Positions 46,540 through 59,838 are shown, counted from the first letter of the stretch. The stretch is 64,000 nucleotides of DNA from Macrotis lagotis (GCF_037893015.1 NC_133661.1:184266306-184330305), one strand, 5' to 3'. The notes: a model not told the origin generated them from the letters alone. A program made the numbers and translations.

Positions 46540-47260
46540 GTTTACAGTTCCACGGGGGAAATACAAGTATTTATTGGAGGAATGCAATTTAAAACAATTC
46601 TGATGTATTACTTCCTACCTATTAAATTTGCAAATAATACAGCAAAAGTAAACAACAAATGTTCAGTGGATGTGGGTAAAAAGGAGACATTAAGGCATTT
46701 CTGGATGGAGTTGTAAACTGATTCAACCATTCTTTTTTGTTTGGTTTTTTTTTTTTGCAAGGCAATGGGGTTAAGTGACTTGCGCAAGGTCACACAGCTA
46801 GGTAATTATTAAGTATCTGAGGTCAGATTTGAGCTCAGGTCCTCCCTGACTCCAGGGTCAATGCTCTAACCACTGTGCAACCTAGCTATCCCCTGATTCA
46901 ACCATTTTTTATCTCAATTTGTAACTTTACTCAAAGGACTATTAAAAAAAGGACATAAAAGCATTCACTTTGATGGCATCCATGTGTTAATACTACAACT
47001 AATTATATATTCAAAATGAGATTTAAAAAAAGGAAAAAGGATCTATGTGTACAAAAATATTTATAGCAGCTCTTTTCCCATGGCAAAGAATTGGACATTG
47101 AGAGAATGCCTATCAGTTGGGGAAATGGATGAATAAAATATACTATATGATTATGATAGAATACTATTATTCTATAAGAAATGATGAGAAGTATATAAAA
47201 CCTAGAAAAACTTATATGAGTTGGTGCAAAGTGAAGTGTCCTATATCTAAAATATTATTG
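46540..47260 (+). mobile_element. Old L1 relic, ORF2 3' end (unit B)
   Basis: Continues the element split at 44792. It goes from post-ORF1 sequence directly to the ORF2 C-terminal end (TTTATAGCAGCTCTTTTCCC, AGAATGCCTATCAGTTGGGG) with no reverse transcriptase between. An antisense SINE sits in it at 46732-46892. Confidence 0.55.
46732..46892 (-). repeat. WSINE1-type SINE
   Basis: TSD CTGATTCAACCATT at 46718-46731 and 46893-46906. Confidence 0.9.
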
Positions 47261-48194
47261 TTGCTGTTTTCTTTTTTGTTTTTATTTATATTTTATTTTG
47301 TTTAACAAATTATGCACTTTGAAAGATTTTCAGCATTCATTCACATGCATATTTATGTTACACAATTTTCTTCCACGCTCCCCTGCCCTCTGCAGTAAAC
47401 AGTCTAGTGAACATTGTATATGTACATTTCTGTTTAACATGATTACACATTTTCTGTATGAGGAATTAGGACTAGGGAGAAAGAAAGAAAACTATGGAAA
47501 AGAAAGGAAAAAAATGAGAGAAATTTTTAAAAAGTGACCATACTATTCATTCAAATTCTGTAGTTTATTTTTTGTTTAGTTTTGTTTGTTTGGATATGGA
47601 TGGTGTTGTCTGCAACAGGTCTCTAGTTCTCTGAACTGCTGAGAGGAGCTTGCATCCGTCAAAGCTGATTAACTCATAAAGGTGTTGTTACTATGTACAG
47701 TGTTGACTTGGTTCTTCTTCCTTGGCTCAGCATCAGTTCCTCTAATTCTTTCCATAGTTCTATAGAGTATTCCATAATATTCATAAACCATCAATTGTTC
47801 GACTATTCTCCTGATGCATAGTCCCTCAATTTCCAATTCTTTGCATGTACAAAAAGAGCTGTTATGAATATTTTGAAATATGTGAGATTTTCCCCATTTT
47901 TAATGATTTGTTCTGAATATAGGCCTAATATTGGTATTGCTGAGGCAAAGGATATGATCAGTTTATTTCTTTTCGGGGATAGTTCCATATTGCTCTCCAG
48001 TGTAAATGGATTAGCTCACAACTCCACTAATAGTGAATTAATGTCTCTATCCTCCCACAAGCTCTCTAACATTGATCGTTTTCTCTTTTGTCATCTTAGC
48101 CAATCTGATAAGTGTGAGATGGTACCTCATAGTTATTTTAATTAGCATTTCTTTAATCAGTAATGATTTGGAGCATTTTTTCATATGATTTATA

Positions 48195-48203
48195 TATAGA
48201 TAT

Positions 48204-48242
<39 letters not shown>
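48195..48242 (+). repeat. (TAGA)n microsatellite
   Basis: TAGA repeat inside the minus-strand L1 relic. Confidence 0.95.
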
Positions 48243-50591
48243 TATGTCTTTAATTCCTTCATTTGAAAACTTCCTGTCTTGACCAGGTCTCATTTGAAAT
48301 GACATGTAACCTTATATATGTGATTCAATTCTTTACATAGTTTAGAAATGAGCCCTTTATTAGAATCCCTAACTGTGAAAATTGTTTTGTAGCTTTCTGT
48401 TTTCCTTCTAATCTTGGCAGCATTGGTTGTATTACACTTTTAGGTTTAATTTAATATCCATCCATTTTGTAATTTATAATGTACTCTATTTCTTGTTTCA
48501 AAATAAATTTCTCCCCTTTCCATAGATCTGACAGATAGAATGTTTTTTTGATTAACAGACTGGTCTATGATATCTCCTTTATGCCTAAATTCTGTACTCA
48601 TCTTAATCTTATTTTAGTATAGGATGTGAGCTGTAAGTCTAAATCTAGTTTTTGCCATACTATTTTCCAAATTTCTTGAAAATTTTTGTCAAATAGTGAG
48701 TTCTAATTCCAGAAGTTAATATCTTTGGTTTGTCAAACAATAGATTACTATAGTCATTTACTGCTGTTTCTTTCTGTACCAATCCTAATCCACTGGTTCA
48801 TTACTCTTTTTCTTTGCCAATACCAGGAAGTTTTCATGACTTCCATTTGATGGTACAGTTTTATCTCTGGTAGAGCTAGGCCACCTTCTTTTACATTTTT
48901 TCATCAATTCCCTTGGTATTCTTGAACTTTTGTTGCTTCAGATGAATTTTGTTACTATTTTTTTCTATCACAGTAAATAATTATTTGGCAGTTTGATTGG
49001 TATGGCATGAAATAAGAAGTTTAATTTGTATAGAACTGTTATTTTTATTATATTAACTCAACCTAACCATGAGCAATTGACATTTTTCCAATTGTTTAGA
49101 TCTTGCTTTGTGTGAAAAGTAATTTCTTTTGTAATTGTATTCATACAGGTTTTAGATTTGTCTTGGGAGGTAGATTTGCAATTATTTTATGTTGTCTGTT
49201 GTTACTTTAAATGGGATTTCTCTATCTTTTATCCTAGGACTTTGTTGTTCATATATAGAAATCATGATAATTTATGTGAGTTTGTTTTATATCTTGCTAC
49301 TTTGCTGAAGTTATGAATTGGTTCAAGTAGTGTTTTAGATGGTTTACTAGGGTTTTCTATGTAAACCATCATATCACCTGCAAAGAATGAAAGTTTTACT
49401 TCCTCATTACCAATTCTATTTCTTTCAATTTCTTTTTCCGGTGTTATTGCTAAAGTTAACTATATTCATTAGTAATGGTGATAATGGACAACCTTGTTTC
49501 CATCCCTGATCTTATCCTAAATTCTAGTTTATTACCATTAATATAATGCTTGTTGATGGTTTTAGATTAAACACTGCTTATTATTTTAAGAAAAACTCCA
49601 TTTATTCTATACTCTCTAGTCTTTTTAAAAGGAATAGATGTTATATTTTGTCAAAGGCTTTTTTGGTATCAATTGAGATAATATGATTTCTGTTGGTTTT
49701 GTTATTGATATGTTTGCCTATGATGAATGTTTTCCTAATATTAAACCATTCCTGCCTATCTAGTATAAAACCTAGCTGTTCATTATGTGTTAGCCTAGTA
49801 ACAACATGCTATAATTTCTTTACTAAAATTCTTTACTAAGATTTTTGCATCAATATTCATTAATGAAATTGATTTATAATTTTCTTTGTCTGCTTTGACT
49901 CTTCCTGGTTGGGGTATCATCAGCATCATATTGGTATCATAAAAGGAATTTGGCAGAACTCCTTCTGTTTTTTAAAATAGTTTATGCAGAATTGGAATTA
50001 TTGTGCCTTAAATGTTTGGTAGAATTCATTTGTAAATACATCTAGACCTGGAAGCTCTTTCATATTGATGGTTTATTGAATTTCTTTTTCTGAAATGGGG
50101 TTATTTAAGGATTTTAGTTACTCTTCTGCTATTCTGGGTGGTTTGCATTTTTATAAATATTCATCCATTTCACTCAGGTTACCAAATTTATTTTCATATA
50201 TTTGGGTAAGATAGCTCTGAATTATCTCTTAAATTTTTTCCTCACTAGAGGTGAGTTCACTCTTTTCAGGTCTGAGATTGGTAATTTGATATTCTTCTAT
50301 CTCTTTTAGATCAAATTAACCAAATGTTTATTTATTGGGTTTTTTCATAAAACCACTTAGTTTTATTTATTAGAGCAGTGGTTTTCTTGCTTTCAATTTT
50401 ATTAATTTCGCCCTTGATTTTCAGAATTTCTGATTTGGCATTTAATTGGCAATCATTAATTTGTTCTTTTTCTAGCTTTTTTAATTGTATACTCAATTCA
50501 TTGACTTCCTCTTTCTCTATTTTAGTTTCGCAAATATTTAGAGATATAAAATTCCCCTTAAAAACTGCTTTGAAGAGGGTTAACGGAAAAA

Positions 50592-50807
50592 ATGGTGCCA
50601 CCTGTGAATGTCTCCAGGCTCATCAAGATGGGTCGGTACTCGGCCCTGGTCTTGGGCATAATCTATGGATCGCAACGCTATGCTTATCTAAAGCCCTGGG
50701 CAGAAAAAGAATGAAAGCTTGCAGAGGAGCAGAAAAAGAAGGAGGAGGAACTGAGAAAGGCTCAGCAGAAACTGGAAGAAGCCCGAGGTGACACCATATT
50801 GAAATAA
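50592..50807 (+). pseudogene. ATP5ME: Processed pseudogene of ATP5ME (ATP synthase subunit e)
   Basis: The parent gene encodes the small membrane subunit e of mitochondrial F1Fo ATP synthase. Translation gives 71 codons beginning MVPPVNVSRLIKMGRYSALV, then YAYLKPWAEKE, a stop at codon 41 (TGA 50712-50714), then KLAEEQKKKEEELRKAQQKL and a DTILK end. This matches, from memory, human ATP5ME (MVPPVQVSPLIK..., ending SILK). It has no introns, an AATAAA at 50846-50851 and an A-tract from about 50866. A 13-bp direct repeat with one mismatch (50561-50573 and 50871-50883) brackets it, so it is an L1-mediated retrocopy (50574-50870). It landed inside a minus-strand L1. The single stop in an otherwise open frame suggests modest age. 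Confidence 0.9.
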
Positions 50808-51049
50808 AAGATTTGTGATGTTTTCTTTTGCAAGAGTTCTGGTCTAATAAAGTTTTCTGGGATGTAAAAAAAAGCTGCTTTGATTGCACCCCATAAATTT
50901 TGGTGTGATATCTCATTATCATTATCCTGGACGAAATGATTATTTCTATTTTTTTGTGTTTGATCAACTCATTATTTAAAATTAAGCTAGACTTGACCAC
51001 CCAAATTATACACACACAGAAATAAGCATACATACATATGTACATACTT

Positions 51050-51861
51050 ACCATATTTCCCCATGTATAAGATGTGCCTTAATTTTGGGACCCGAAAATT
51101 GAAAAAGAATAAATTACATAAAATATTTTAACTCAAGCTTTATTCATCAAAAAATTCATCCAACTCCTCATCACTGTCAAAACTCCCATTCATTAGCTTT
51201 TCCTCATCTGTGTTTGATGACCAATCACTGTTTCCTGAGAGGATCTAATGGCTATACTTCCTGTGCTCTGGTGTATGGTTGACCACAAGCATTCCCTGGG
51301 CAACAGCTGGTGTGTGGACACATGCTTCATGAACCTGAAGAACCAGTTGTTTCCTCCTTTGAAATCAGTGTTCTTTTTCACCAGCAATTCTTCTAACCTC
51401 ATGCTAAACCATCTTTGTGGACACAGGAATTCAAATTGCCCTTTGCTCTTCAATCCATCACTTCAGTTCCCTTTCTAACTCAGGCTATTTGGCTGACCTA
51501 CTTCTCATGTCTTTCTTCTGCCATGGTGCTTTCAGTAGGGTTTCTTCTTCCCATAGCCTGTCTAGGATTATATTCTCAGTTGGAGGAGGACCAAATTTAT
51601 GTTCAGCAGCATCATTTCCGATCACTTTTGCAAACTGGATCACTTTGAATTTGAATTCAGCACTGGACAAAAATATTTTCTGAGCCATTTCTGGGCAGAA
51701 TGAATGTAACCTAATATACTTGTAACAAATGTGAAACAATGAGTGCAAAGACAAAGAGCATGAAAAAAGCAAGTAAAAAACAGTCTACAGCCACCATATA
51801 AAATGTTCCCAGTTTTTAGACCCCTTTTTCAAAAGAAGGTGTATATTATATTTGGGGAAAT
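51050..51861 (-). mobile_element. pogo/Tc2 (Kanga)-like DNA transposon relic, internally deleted
   Basis: Ends are inverted: TATTTCCCCATGTATAAGATG at the left (from about 51054) and, reading the right end in reverse complement, TATTTCCCCAAATATAATAT (to about 51861). On the minus strand, broken transposase reads KIFLSSAEFKFKVIQFAKVI, NDAAEHKFGPPPTENIILDR, WFFRFMKHVS and SMRLEELLVKKNTDFKGGNN, which fit the pogo/CENP-B-type helix-turn-helix domains. At about 0.8 kb it lacks the DDE catalytic domain. It lies at the resumption point of duplication unit B. Confidence 0.7.
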
Positions 51862-52741
51862 ACAGACCATACATAAAAGATACACGCTGAAAGAGAAAGA
51901 TAATCTCAGAGGAAAGGCAATAACAGATGGAGACAGGTAAAGAATATATGGAGGAGCTGAGAGAGAAGGAATCTCATTGTTCAGGAGCTGTGGTTTGGAC
52001 TGAGTCATGAATGATGAAAGAAGACCAATGTGAAGAAGAGCAATCCAGGTATAGGAGATAAAGTGAAAAAGTGAAAAAGCATAGAAGAGGTAGATCAAAT
52101 GTTGTGTGCCATGAGAAGGTCATTATCACTAGAAAGAATTTGAAAGGGAGTAAAGAATAAAAAGAGTGAAAAAAAAGTAGAAGGGAGTTATAATATTAAT
52201 GGCCTTAAAAGTTAGACAGAAAATTTTATATTTTATTATGGAAGCAACTGGGAACCACTGCAATTTTTACATAGGATTTGATGTGGTGAAACCTGTTCTT
52301 TAGAAAATACTTTGGCAGTGAGTGGACAGTGGATTGGCAAAGGGAGATATTTAAGACAGGAATGCTAAACATCAGGCTGTTCAAATAATTCAAGCATGAA
52401 TTGAAGAAGATCTCACCATGTTCACTTCTGTTTAAATGGAGAAATGTGGCATGCACAAGAGATTTTTTTTTATACTTGTTCCATAGGACATTATATACCA
52501 ATAGATTATATGGAATGAGTGTAAGAGGAGTCAAAGATGTCACTGAGGTTTCAAAAATAGATGACTAAGATGATAATGTGTAGTATTAGTGGTAGTTAAG
52601 CTTCAAGGTATATTGAGGGGAAAGATAATGAGTTCTTTTGGGGACATGTTGGGTTTGAGATACCTATGGAATATATAATTCAAGATATTAAAAAGGCACT
52701 TGGTGATGAAGAGATCACAAGACAGACCAGAGTGACATATA

Positions 52742-52744
<3 letters not shown>

Positions 52745-52792
<48 letters not shown>
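52745..52792 (+). repeat. (TA)n microsatellite
   Basis: TA repeat after a short TG run, in unit B. Confidence 0.95.
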
Positions 52793-52794
<2 letters not shown>

Positions 52795-54179
52795 GTTAAT
52801 CAACTATTTAAGAATGATAATTAAACTCATGTTATTTAATGAGATCATAATGTGAGATAGAATAAAAGGAAAAGAAATCTGTGACCAAAAAGATTCTTTG
52901 GGGAAGGAGGCTAGGACCAACTCTCAGATAAAAATACAATGGACACTGAGAAAGATTGATCAGATATGTAAAATAAAGAACAAACAGTGTCATGAAAACT
53001 TATAGGTGAGAAAATATAGTACAAAACATGAGACTGTCAAAGGCTGAAGAATAATGAAGAAGGAAGAACGAACAGTTTAAATTTAAAGCAGAATGAGATG
53101 TTCATTTAATTGTTAATGTTAATGTTAATTGGATTTTCTGAAGAATATTTACATATGATTTATAATCATGAGCAATAATTATGAAAGTTGCTAACATTCT
53201 GTATAGTCACAAGATCTAAAATACCAAACTAAAAATTCATTAGAAAAGAAAAATCAAAAGAAAACAAAAGTTGTGCACATCTCCAATTCAAAGACTGGGT
53301 TGATTCAATATGCTATTACCTCATATTATAAATGATCCTCTTTGATTAACCAAAGAAACTAAATTAAAAGGAAGAAACTACTTTCCAATATGCCCCTAAA
53401 ATCAGGAGAAAATCAATTCCATTTGCCAAATCAGTTTATCCTGGAAAAGGAACTTTCCTTTGTTGGCTATTCTCAGTCCTGCTAATTAAGTGCAAAAATA
53501 AATTTTATGTAATTTCTGTTAAAAGATGCTCAAATGGAAAATGCAAAAAATTTACTTTTAACCAGAAAAAGGATGATCTCTATCTTGGAACTGATTGAGG
53601 CGAATGAGTCAGGTCACCAAGATTTAAGTATTTTAAAAATTATAGGACCTAGAATCAGAAGAAACTTTAAGAGCCCTTTGGTTCAATAATTTCATCTTAC
53701 AAAAGAGGAAACTGAGACTCAAGGAGGTTCACACTAGATCCAGTATCACAAGTTGGATTAACTAAGATCCTTTACCACAAGAATAATGTCTTGGTTTTTT
53801 TAAATCTAGCATACTGCCTCCTAAGCAAGACTTGCTCAGAATTTATTGAATAGTATTAGATCTCATAAGAGGTTATAATTAATTTGCTGAAACATAACAA
53901 AATAAGATCACCTGAAGTAGCTAAGTTCCTAAGTCAATACAGGAATGTATCAGCAAGAGATAGATGGAACAACAAGGTTGGGATACAATTTCAGTTTCTC
54001 TATATAAAAGTGGGATTTATGTTAATTTAGCTCAGAAAAAAGAGTTTCCTAGATTTAGAACTGAAGAGGGCCTTCTCATTCAACTTCTTCATTTTTAAAT
54101 AAAGAAATGAACCTCAGAGAGGATGAGTGACTTGACTGAGATATACTGGGATAGGAGATGTGCAGGATCAAATTTAACA

Positions 54180-54430
54180 TTATTAACAATAATAAAAGCT
54201 AACATTTATACAGCATTTCAACCACACTCAGCACTTTAGAACTATTATCTCATTTGATTCCAAAAACAAATTGATGTTATTATTATCCCATTTTACAAAT
54301 GAGAAAATAGAAAAAAACAGGTTAATTAACTTCCCCAGGGTCTCACAGTTAGTAGGTAGCTGCGTCCACATTTGAAGTCAGGCATTTCTAATGCCAGGCT
54401 CTGAACTCTAGCTATTCTACTTTCATATTG
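54180..54430 (+). repeat. Ancient MIR-type SINE (unit B)
   Basis: Contains CATTTTACAAATGAGAAAAT and TCACAGTTAGTAGGTAGCTG; occupies the same position in its duplicon as 31150-31410. Confidence 0.6.
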
Positions 54431-55149
54431 CCCCCAAGATATGAAAAGTAGCCATCACTGAATATAAAGAATTGACCTAATTCCTCAGCCATTAGAATAG
54501 TGTTCTTTTCATTGGACCATGCATGATCTCAAAATACAATTCTAAGAATTTTTTTGAACCACCTATGAAGATAACAATAAAATTTTTGAAAAATTGGACT
54601 GGCCTATAAAGATTCTCTTTTAAAAGTAGAATTTTAAAAGTAGGATCAACCAGGCCTCTGGATAACCAAACTGGAAGTAACTGAGTAACTAAGACCTGAG
54701 AGGATCATCACACATGGATGAACCACCAGGATCTATTTGCTCTCCTTCTTTTCCTGGAAATTGTAATAGAGGATTAGCAAACCAAGGCCCACCATGGTCT
54801 CAAAACTGGGCTCATTGGCCAATTCTACATTGTATTCTTGTTACATTTTAAAAGAAGATAAGTTTTTATTTATGTCTTTTGCTCTTCTTAATCACCATAA
54901 TTTCCTCCATACTCTTTCTCTAACCTTCCTAGAGACTCACTTCATATACCAATATTTCTGAAGATAAGAAAAGGAAAAGAAAAGAACAAAAATCACCATA
55001 CCTGATATATTCCCAAACATCTAATATTGCAGAGTAAAATATTTGTGGGTCCCAGCACAATAGGTGAGCTTTTAGAACCATAGAACCTAGATCTGCAAGT
55101 CAGCCTACCCCCTACTCAACTGCAAAATAAAAAGACAAGTGAAAGCTAA

Positions 55150-55696
55150 TGTTTCCTGAGACATCAAAACAATCAAACAGAATCAAAACAATGGAGATTT
55201 CATTTTGGGATTTCTTTCAGGAAGTGATCAGATAACTCCAAGGAATACTATAACCAAATTATGGACCTCTGAGGTCAAGGAGAAAATACTGCAAGTATCA
55301 AGAAAGAAACAAATCAAATATTAAGGAGTCAGAATTATACAGAATATAGTAGCTTCTACATTAAAAGATCAGAGAATCTGGAATATGATGTTTTAAAAGG
55401 CAAAGGAGCTTGGATTACATCAAGAATCAACAACTCAACAAAATTAAGCATAATCCTTCATGGGGGAGGGGGAATGTAAATTCAATGAAATAGAGGGCTT
55501 TGAAACAACAACAACAAAAGAAACAAGAACTGAACCAAAAAATTCAATTTTCAAATAAGATAAAATAAGAAAATAAAGGTAAACTGGAAAGAGAAAATGT
55601 AAGTTATACAATAAGGTTGAACTGTTTACATCCCTATACAGGGAGATAATACTTATAACTCTTAAGAACTGTATCTCTATTAGGGCAACAAGAAGG

Positions 55697-55734
<38 letters not shown>

Positions 55735-57300
55735 GAGTGTGACTGAGATGGGATATAATAAAAAAATTAAGGGATGAGAAAGAGGATTGCACTGTGATAA
55801 GAGGGAAGAGAGTGGTAAAATGGCATAAATTATAACCAATGAAGAGGCAAAATTATAGTGAATGGAAATAAAGGACAGGCATTGTTTGAGCATTATTCTT
55901 CAAAGAAGAAATAACATTCATACTCATTTGTATATAAATCTATGTCATCCATTGAGGAAAGATAATGAGGAAGAGATAAATAATATGGGGAGAAGGTTAA
56001 AAAAAAGAGAGGGCAGATTAAGGGAGGTAGGGGTAATATGGATAACAGATCTTTCAGGGGGAAATAAGACAAAAGAGAACAAATAAAAGAAAATAAAATA
56101 AGCTCACCCATAAAATGGAAGAGGAGAGAAAAATTAATAAGAAATCAAAATCAACCATTATCTAGTTTACAGTAGACACATATGAAACAGAAAGATACTG
56201 AATTAAAATAAAGTACTGAAGCAGAATCTATTGTGCTTCAACAGAAGTTAAAAAAAATGAAAAGCTAAGGTAGTAATAATGAACTCAAGACAAAGCAAAT
56301 GCAAAAATGGACTGAATTGTAAAAATACTCATGAAAAGTCTTTCTAATAAAAGATTATCATGTGATATCAAAAAAATACAGCAAGCTTCTCAGAAAAAAA
56401 AGATTCATTTTTCAAATGTATAGGCAATTGGGTCGAATTTCTAAAAATAAGAATCATTCCCCAATTGATATTTGATCAAAGGATATAAAAAGGCATCTTT
56501 CATGAGAAGAACTCAAAGCTATCTGAAGTCAAATAAAAATTCTCTAAGTCTCTATTGATTAGAGAAATGAACATTAAAACAATTCTAAGGTATAGTCTCA
56601 CATCTATGAAAAATGACAAATACTACAGATGATAAGGGGAACTAGATATATTATTAAACTGTTGATGAAATTGTTAATTTGCCTAACCATTCTCAATAAC
56701 AATTTGGAACTAGGCCCAAAGGATTATAAAATTACACATACCCTTGAAAAATCTAGTAACAAGCCTACTGTATCTATAATCCCAAAGAGACCAAAGAAGT
56801 AATGGCAAAGTACTGAAAACTGAAGTGTTGCTCAACATTTGGGAACTGTCTAAAGAAGTAGTGGCATATAATTGTGATTCAAGACTACTGTGTTAAAAAG
56901 ATATATCAAAGGTGTGATTTGAGACAAAAATGGCAAGACCCATATGAACTGATGCAAGCAAAGTAAAAAAGAACCAAGAATTCATTGTCCTTAGCAATAG
57001 TAATGTAATGATGGTCAACTGCGAAAGATTTAGTTACTCTGTACTGCTCCAAAGGACTCCTGCTATCTACCTCTAGAGAAGAAACTGCTGATTTCTAAGT
57101 ACAAAATGAAATATAACTTCTCTTAAATTATTTTTTGCTTTTTTGTTATATGGCTAATATGGAAAAGTTTATTTTATGATTTCCTATGTATAAAATGATA
57201 TCAATTTGCTTGCTTTCTCAGTGGGAGTGGGAGTGATCAGAGGGAGGGAAAAATTCAGAGTTTAATTTTTAAAAAAAAATGTTAAAAAAATATAAATTAC
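55150..57300 (+). mobile_element. Old L1 relic, HAL1-like (ORF1, endonuclease start, ORF2 3' end)
   Basis: ORF1 remnants (55200-55560: AATACTATAACCAAATTATG, AAGGAGAAAATACTGCAAGT) are followed by a purine-rich spacer with a (CA)n tract, and the endonuclease start (56100-56330: AAAATGGAAGAGGAGAG). The ORF2 C-terminal end and 3' UTR follow (56394-57300). The reverse transcriptase is absent, and the jump is at a similar place to that in 37241-38029. Confidence 0.65.
55698..55732 (+). repeat. (CA)n microsatellite
   Basis: CA repeat within the spacer of the HAL1-like relic. Confidence 0.95.
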
Positions 57301-57339
57301 ATTTTAAAAAGAACAAGGAAGTTAATTGTTTAAAAAAAA

Positions 57340-57600
57340 GACAACTATTTTTTCCAGACCAGGAGAGCTTAAGAGAACAGGAAGAATCTGCAGACATTGG
57401 GATAGGAGATGTGCAGGATCAAAGTAAAAGCTGCAGGCACTGGAGAAGGCAGCTGTCATAACAGCAGCAAAACCAGTACCTGCATTTTCCCACCTTCAGA
57501 GATGATAAGGAAATGACACATTTATTTGAAAAGAGATTACAGGAGACTCCTGTTCAGCACTTGTCTCAGAATTGCATGCCCTTTGGTTTTATGAGAAAAA
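57340..57600. repeat. Segmental duplication, unit C proximal edge
   Basis: Counterpart of 40140-40440; marks the 3'-most recognisable edge of the B/C duplicon. Confidence 0.75.
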
Positions 57601-58048
57601 AAAAGAAACAATAATAAAATAAATAAATGATTAGTGAATTTGATTTCAAAAAAGAAATACAAATTATCAATATCAAAAAAGAAAAGGGTTAATGCATAAT
57701 AAAAATGGAAAAAATGCAATAAGACAGGTTTTTGCTTAATTATATGGCAAGAAAACTAACAATATAAGTAAAATGGATGAACAATAACAAAAATAGAAAT
57801 TGCCCAGATTAACGGAAGAGAAAAGATACTTAAATAATTCTACCCCAGAAAAGAAATAGAGCAAACCATAAATGAGCATTATAAGAAAAATCAACAGAAT
57901 AACATGGATTTACAAGCGAATTCTATCAAGCATGTAAAGAACAATTTCAATACTATATAGTCTGAGAATTCTACCAAACTCTTTCTATGCTACAAATAAG
58001 GAAAGTCCAAACAGTGAAATAATACTATAGACAAATTTTCCTAATAAA

Positions 58049-58204
58049 TATTTTTTTTAGATTTTTTTTCAAGGCAATGGAATTAAGTGGCTTGCCCAAG
58101 GCCACATGGCTAGGTAATTATTCAGTGTCCAAGGTCAGATTTGAACCCAGGTACTCCTGACTCCAAGGCCAGTGCTCTTTTCACTGCGCCACCTAGCCTC
58201 CCCT
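58049..58204 (-). repeat. WSINE1-type SINE
   Basis: Antisense copy in the unit C L1 relic, absent from unit B. Confidence 0.88.
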
Positions 58205-59684
58205 CCCTAATATTGATGTAAAATTTTGAATAAAATATGAGACTACTGCAATATATCAAAAAGATCATATGCTTTGACTATGCTGGATTTATAACAGCAA
58301 TGCTAATTCAATATTAGAAAAATTATAAGTATAGTTGGTCGTATCCATAACAAAATGACAAAACCCAAATGATTACATAATAGATACAGAAAAAGGTTTT
58401 GACAAAATGCATCACTCATTTCTATTAAAAGTATTAGAAAACATAGGAACAAATAGAGTTTTTCTTAAAATGATATGAAATATCTATCTAAAGCAAAGCA
58501 CAAGCTTTATTTGGGACAAACTAGAGATCCTTTTCTAGGGGCAAAGCAAGAATATCCATTATTGCCACTATTATTCAATATTGTACTAGAAATGTTAACT
58601 ATTCAATAAAACAAGAAAAAGAAATTGAAGGAATATGAATAGGCAACAAAGGCACAAAACCTTCATGGTTTTTTTTCAGATTACAAGATGGTATACTTAG
58701 CCTTAGAGAATCAAGCGAAAAAAAAAAACTTAATTAAAACATTAACAACTATAGCAAAATTGTATATTATAAATTAAACCCACATAAATGAAGAGCTTTT
58801 CCATATGTCACTAACAAAATTTAGCAGAAGACAGAGAAAATCTGCTGAAAATTGTTGCAAAATATAAAATTCTTTGAAGTCTACATGCAGGAATTGTACA
58901 GAAATATTGCGCTTTTTCATCCATACAAGACAATGGGGATAGATTCATTGTTCATTGGGAGGCCAAATTAACATAATAAAAAATACTGTTTTGACAAAAT
59001 TAGTTAACTTATTCAATGCCATATCAGTCAAATGCCAAGGAAATATTTTATGGAACTAAAACAAATATTAATAAAATCCATCTGGAGGAATAAAAGGTAA
59101 AGTATAGCAAAGGAATTGATGGGGGAAAATTATGAAGAAATATAGTGTCAAAATATCATATTTCAAATTATACTAAAAAGTGGTAATCATCAAATAATCA
59201 TTTGGTATTAGATAAAAAAATAGAATGGTTAATCAATGAATTAGAATAAATACATAATATCCAGAAACAAATAAAAGAAGTAATATATGGTTTAATAAAC
59301 TCCAAGATTCAACCAAGATGTTGGGGTAAGTACTCACTATAGGATAAAAACTACTGGGGGAAAAAAATGGAAACTAGGCATAAACAAGCATTTCATTCTG
59401 TATTCCAAGATAGGCTCAAACTGGATACATGGCTGAGACATAAAAGATTATATTGTAAGCTAATTAGGAAACATGGAAAAAAATTACCATTCATATCTAT
59501 GAAAAGGAAAGAGTTTAAAACCAAATGAGATAGAGATGATCATGAAAACTAAAATGGATAATTTTGGTTTTATTCACTTTAAAAGATTTTCATACAAAAC
59601 ATCAATAAGGCCAAAATTAAAAAGAAAATAGGAAATTGGGGAAACATTTGTACAGCAATTGTCTGTAATTAAAACTTCATTGCT

Positions 59685-59838
59685 AGGGGCAGCTAGGTGG
59701 CATAGTGGATAAAGCACTGGCCCTGGAGTCAGGAGTACCTGGGTTCAAATCCGGTCTCAGACACTTAATAATTACCTAGCTGTGTGGCCTTGGGCAAGCC
59801 ACTTAACCCCATTTACCTTACAAAAAAAAAACTAAAAA
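59685..59838 (+). repeat. WSINE1-type SINE
   Basis: Flanked by AAAACTTCATTGCT- and AAAACCTCATTACT-type repeats. Confidence 0.88.

Larger units (their letters stand above)
47270..51000 (-). mobile_element. Minus-strand L1 relic (3' UTR and much of ORF2)
   Basis: Read on the minus strand, the ORF2 mid-region is visible near 50350-50500 (EKEEVNELSIQLKKLEKEQI, INKIESKKTTALINKTKWFY). Reverse transcriptase and C-terminal regions continue toward 47700, followed by a long 3' UTR to about 47270. It is heavily decayed. The ATP5ME retrocopy interrupts it at 50574-50870, after which L1 sequence resumes to about 51000. Confidence 0.75.
51862..55010. repeat. Segmental duplication, unit B distal part
   Basis: Counterpart of 25780-32480 in the same order; it lacks the 2.4-kb insertion of unit A. 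The LINE-rich block 43985-51861 separates it from its gene TRAV13-like B. No gene was recognised. Confidence 0.65.

Noticed and set aside
51193-51772. Minus-strand frames as host genes
   Set aside because: They read as broken pogo-type transposase within terminal inverted repeats.
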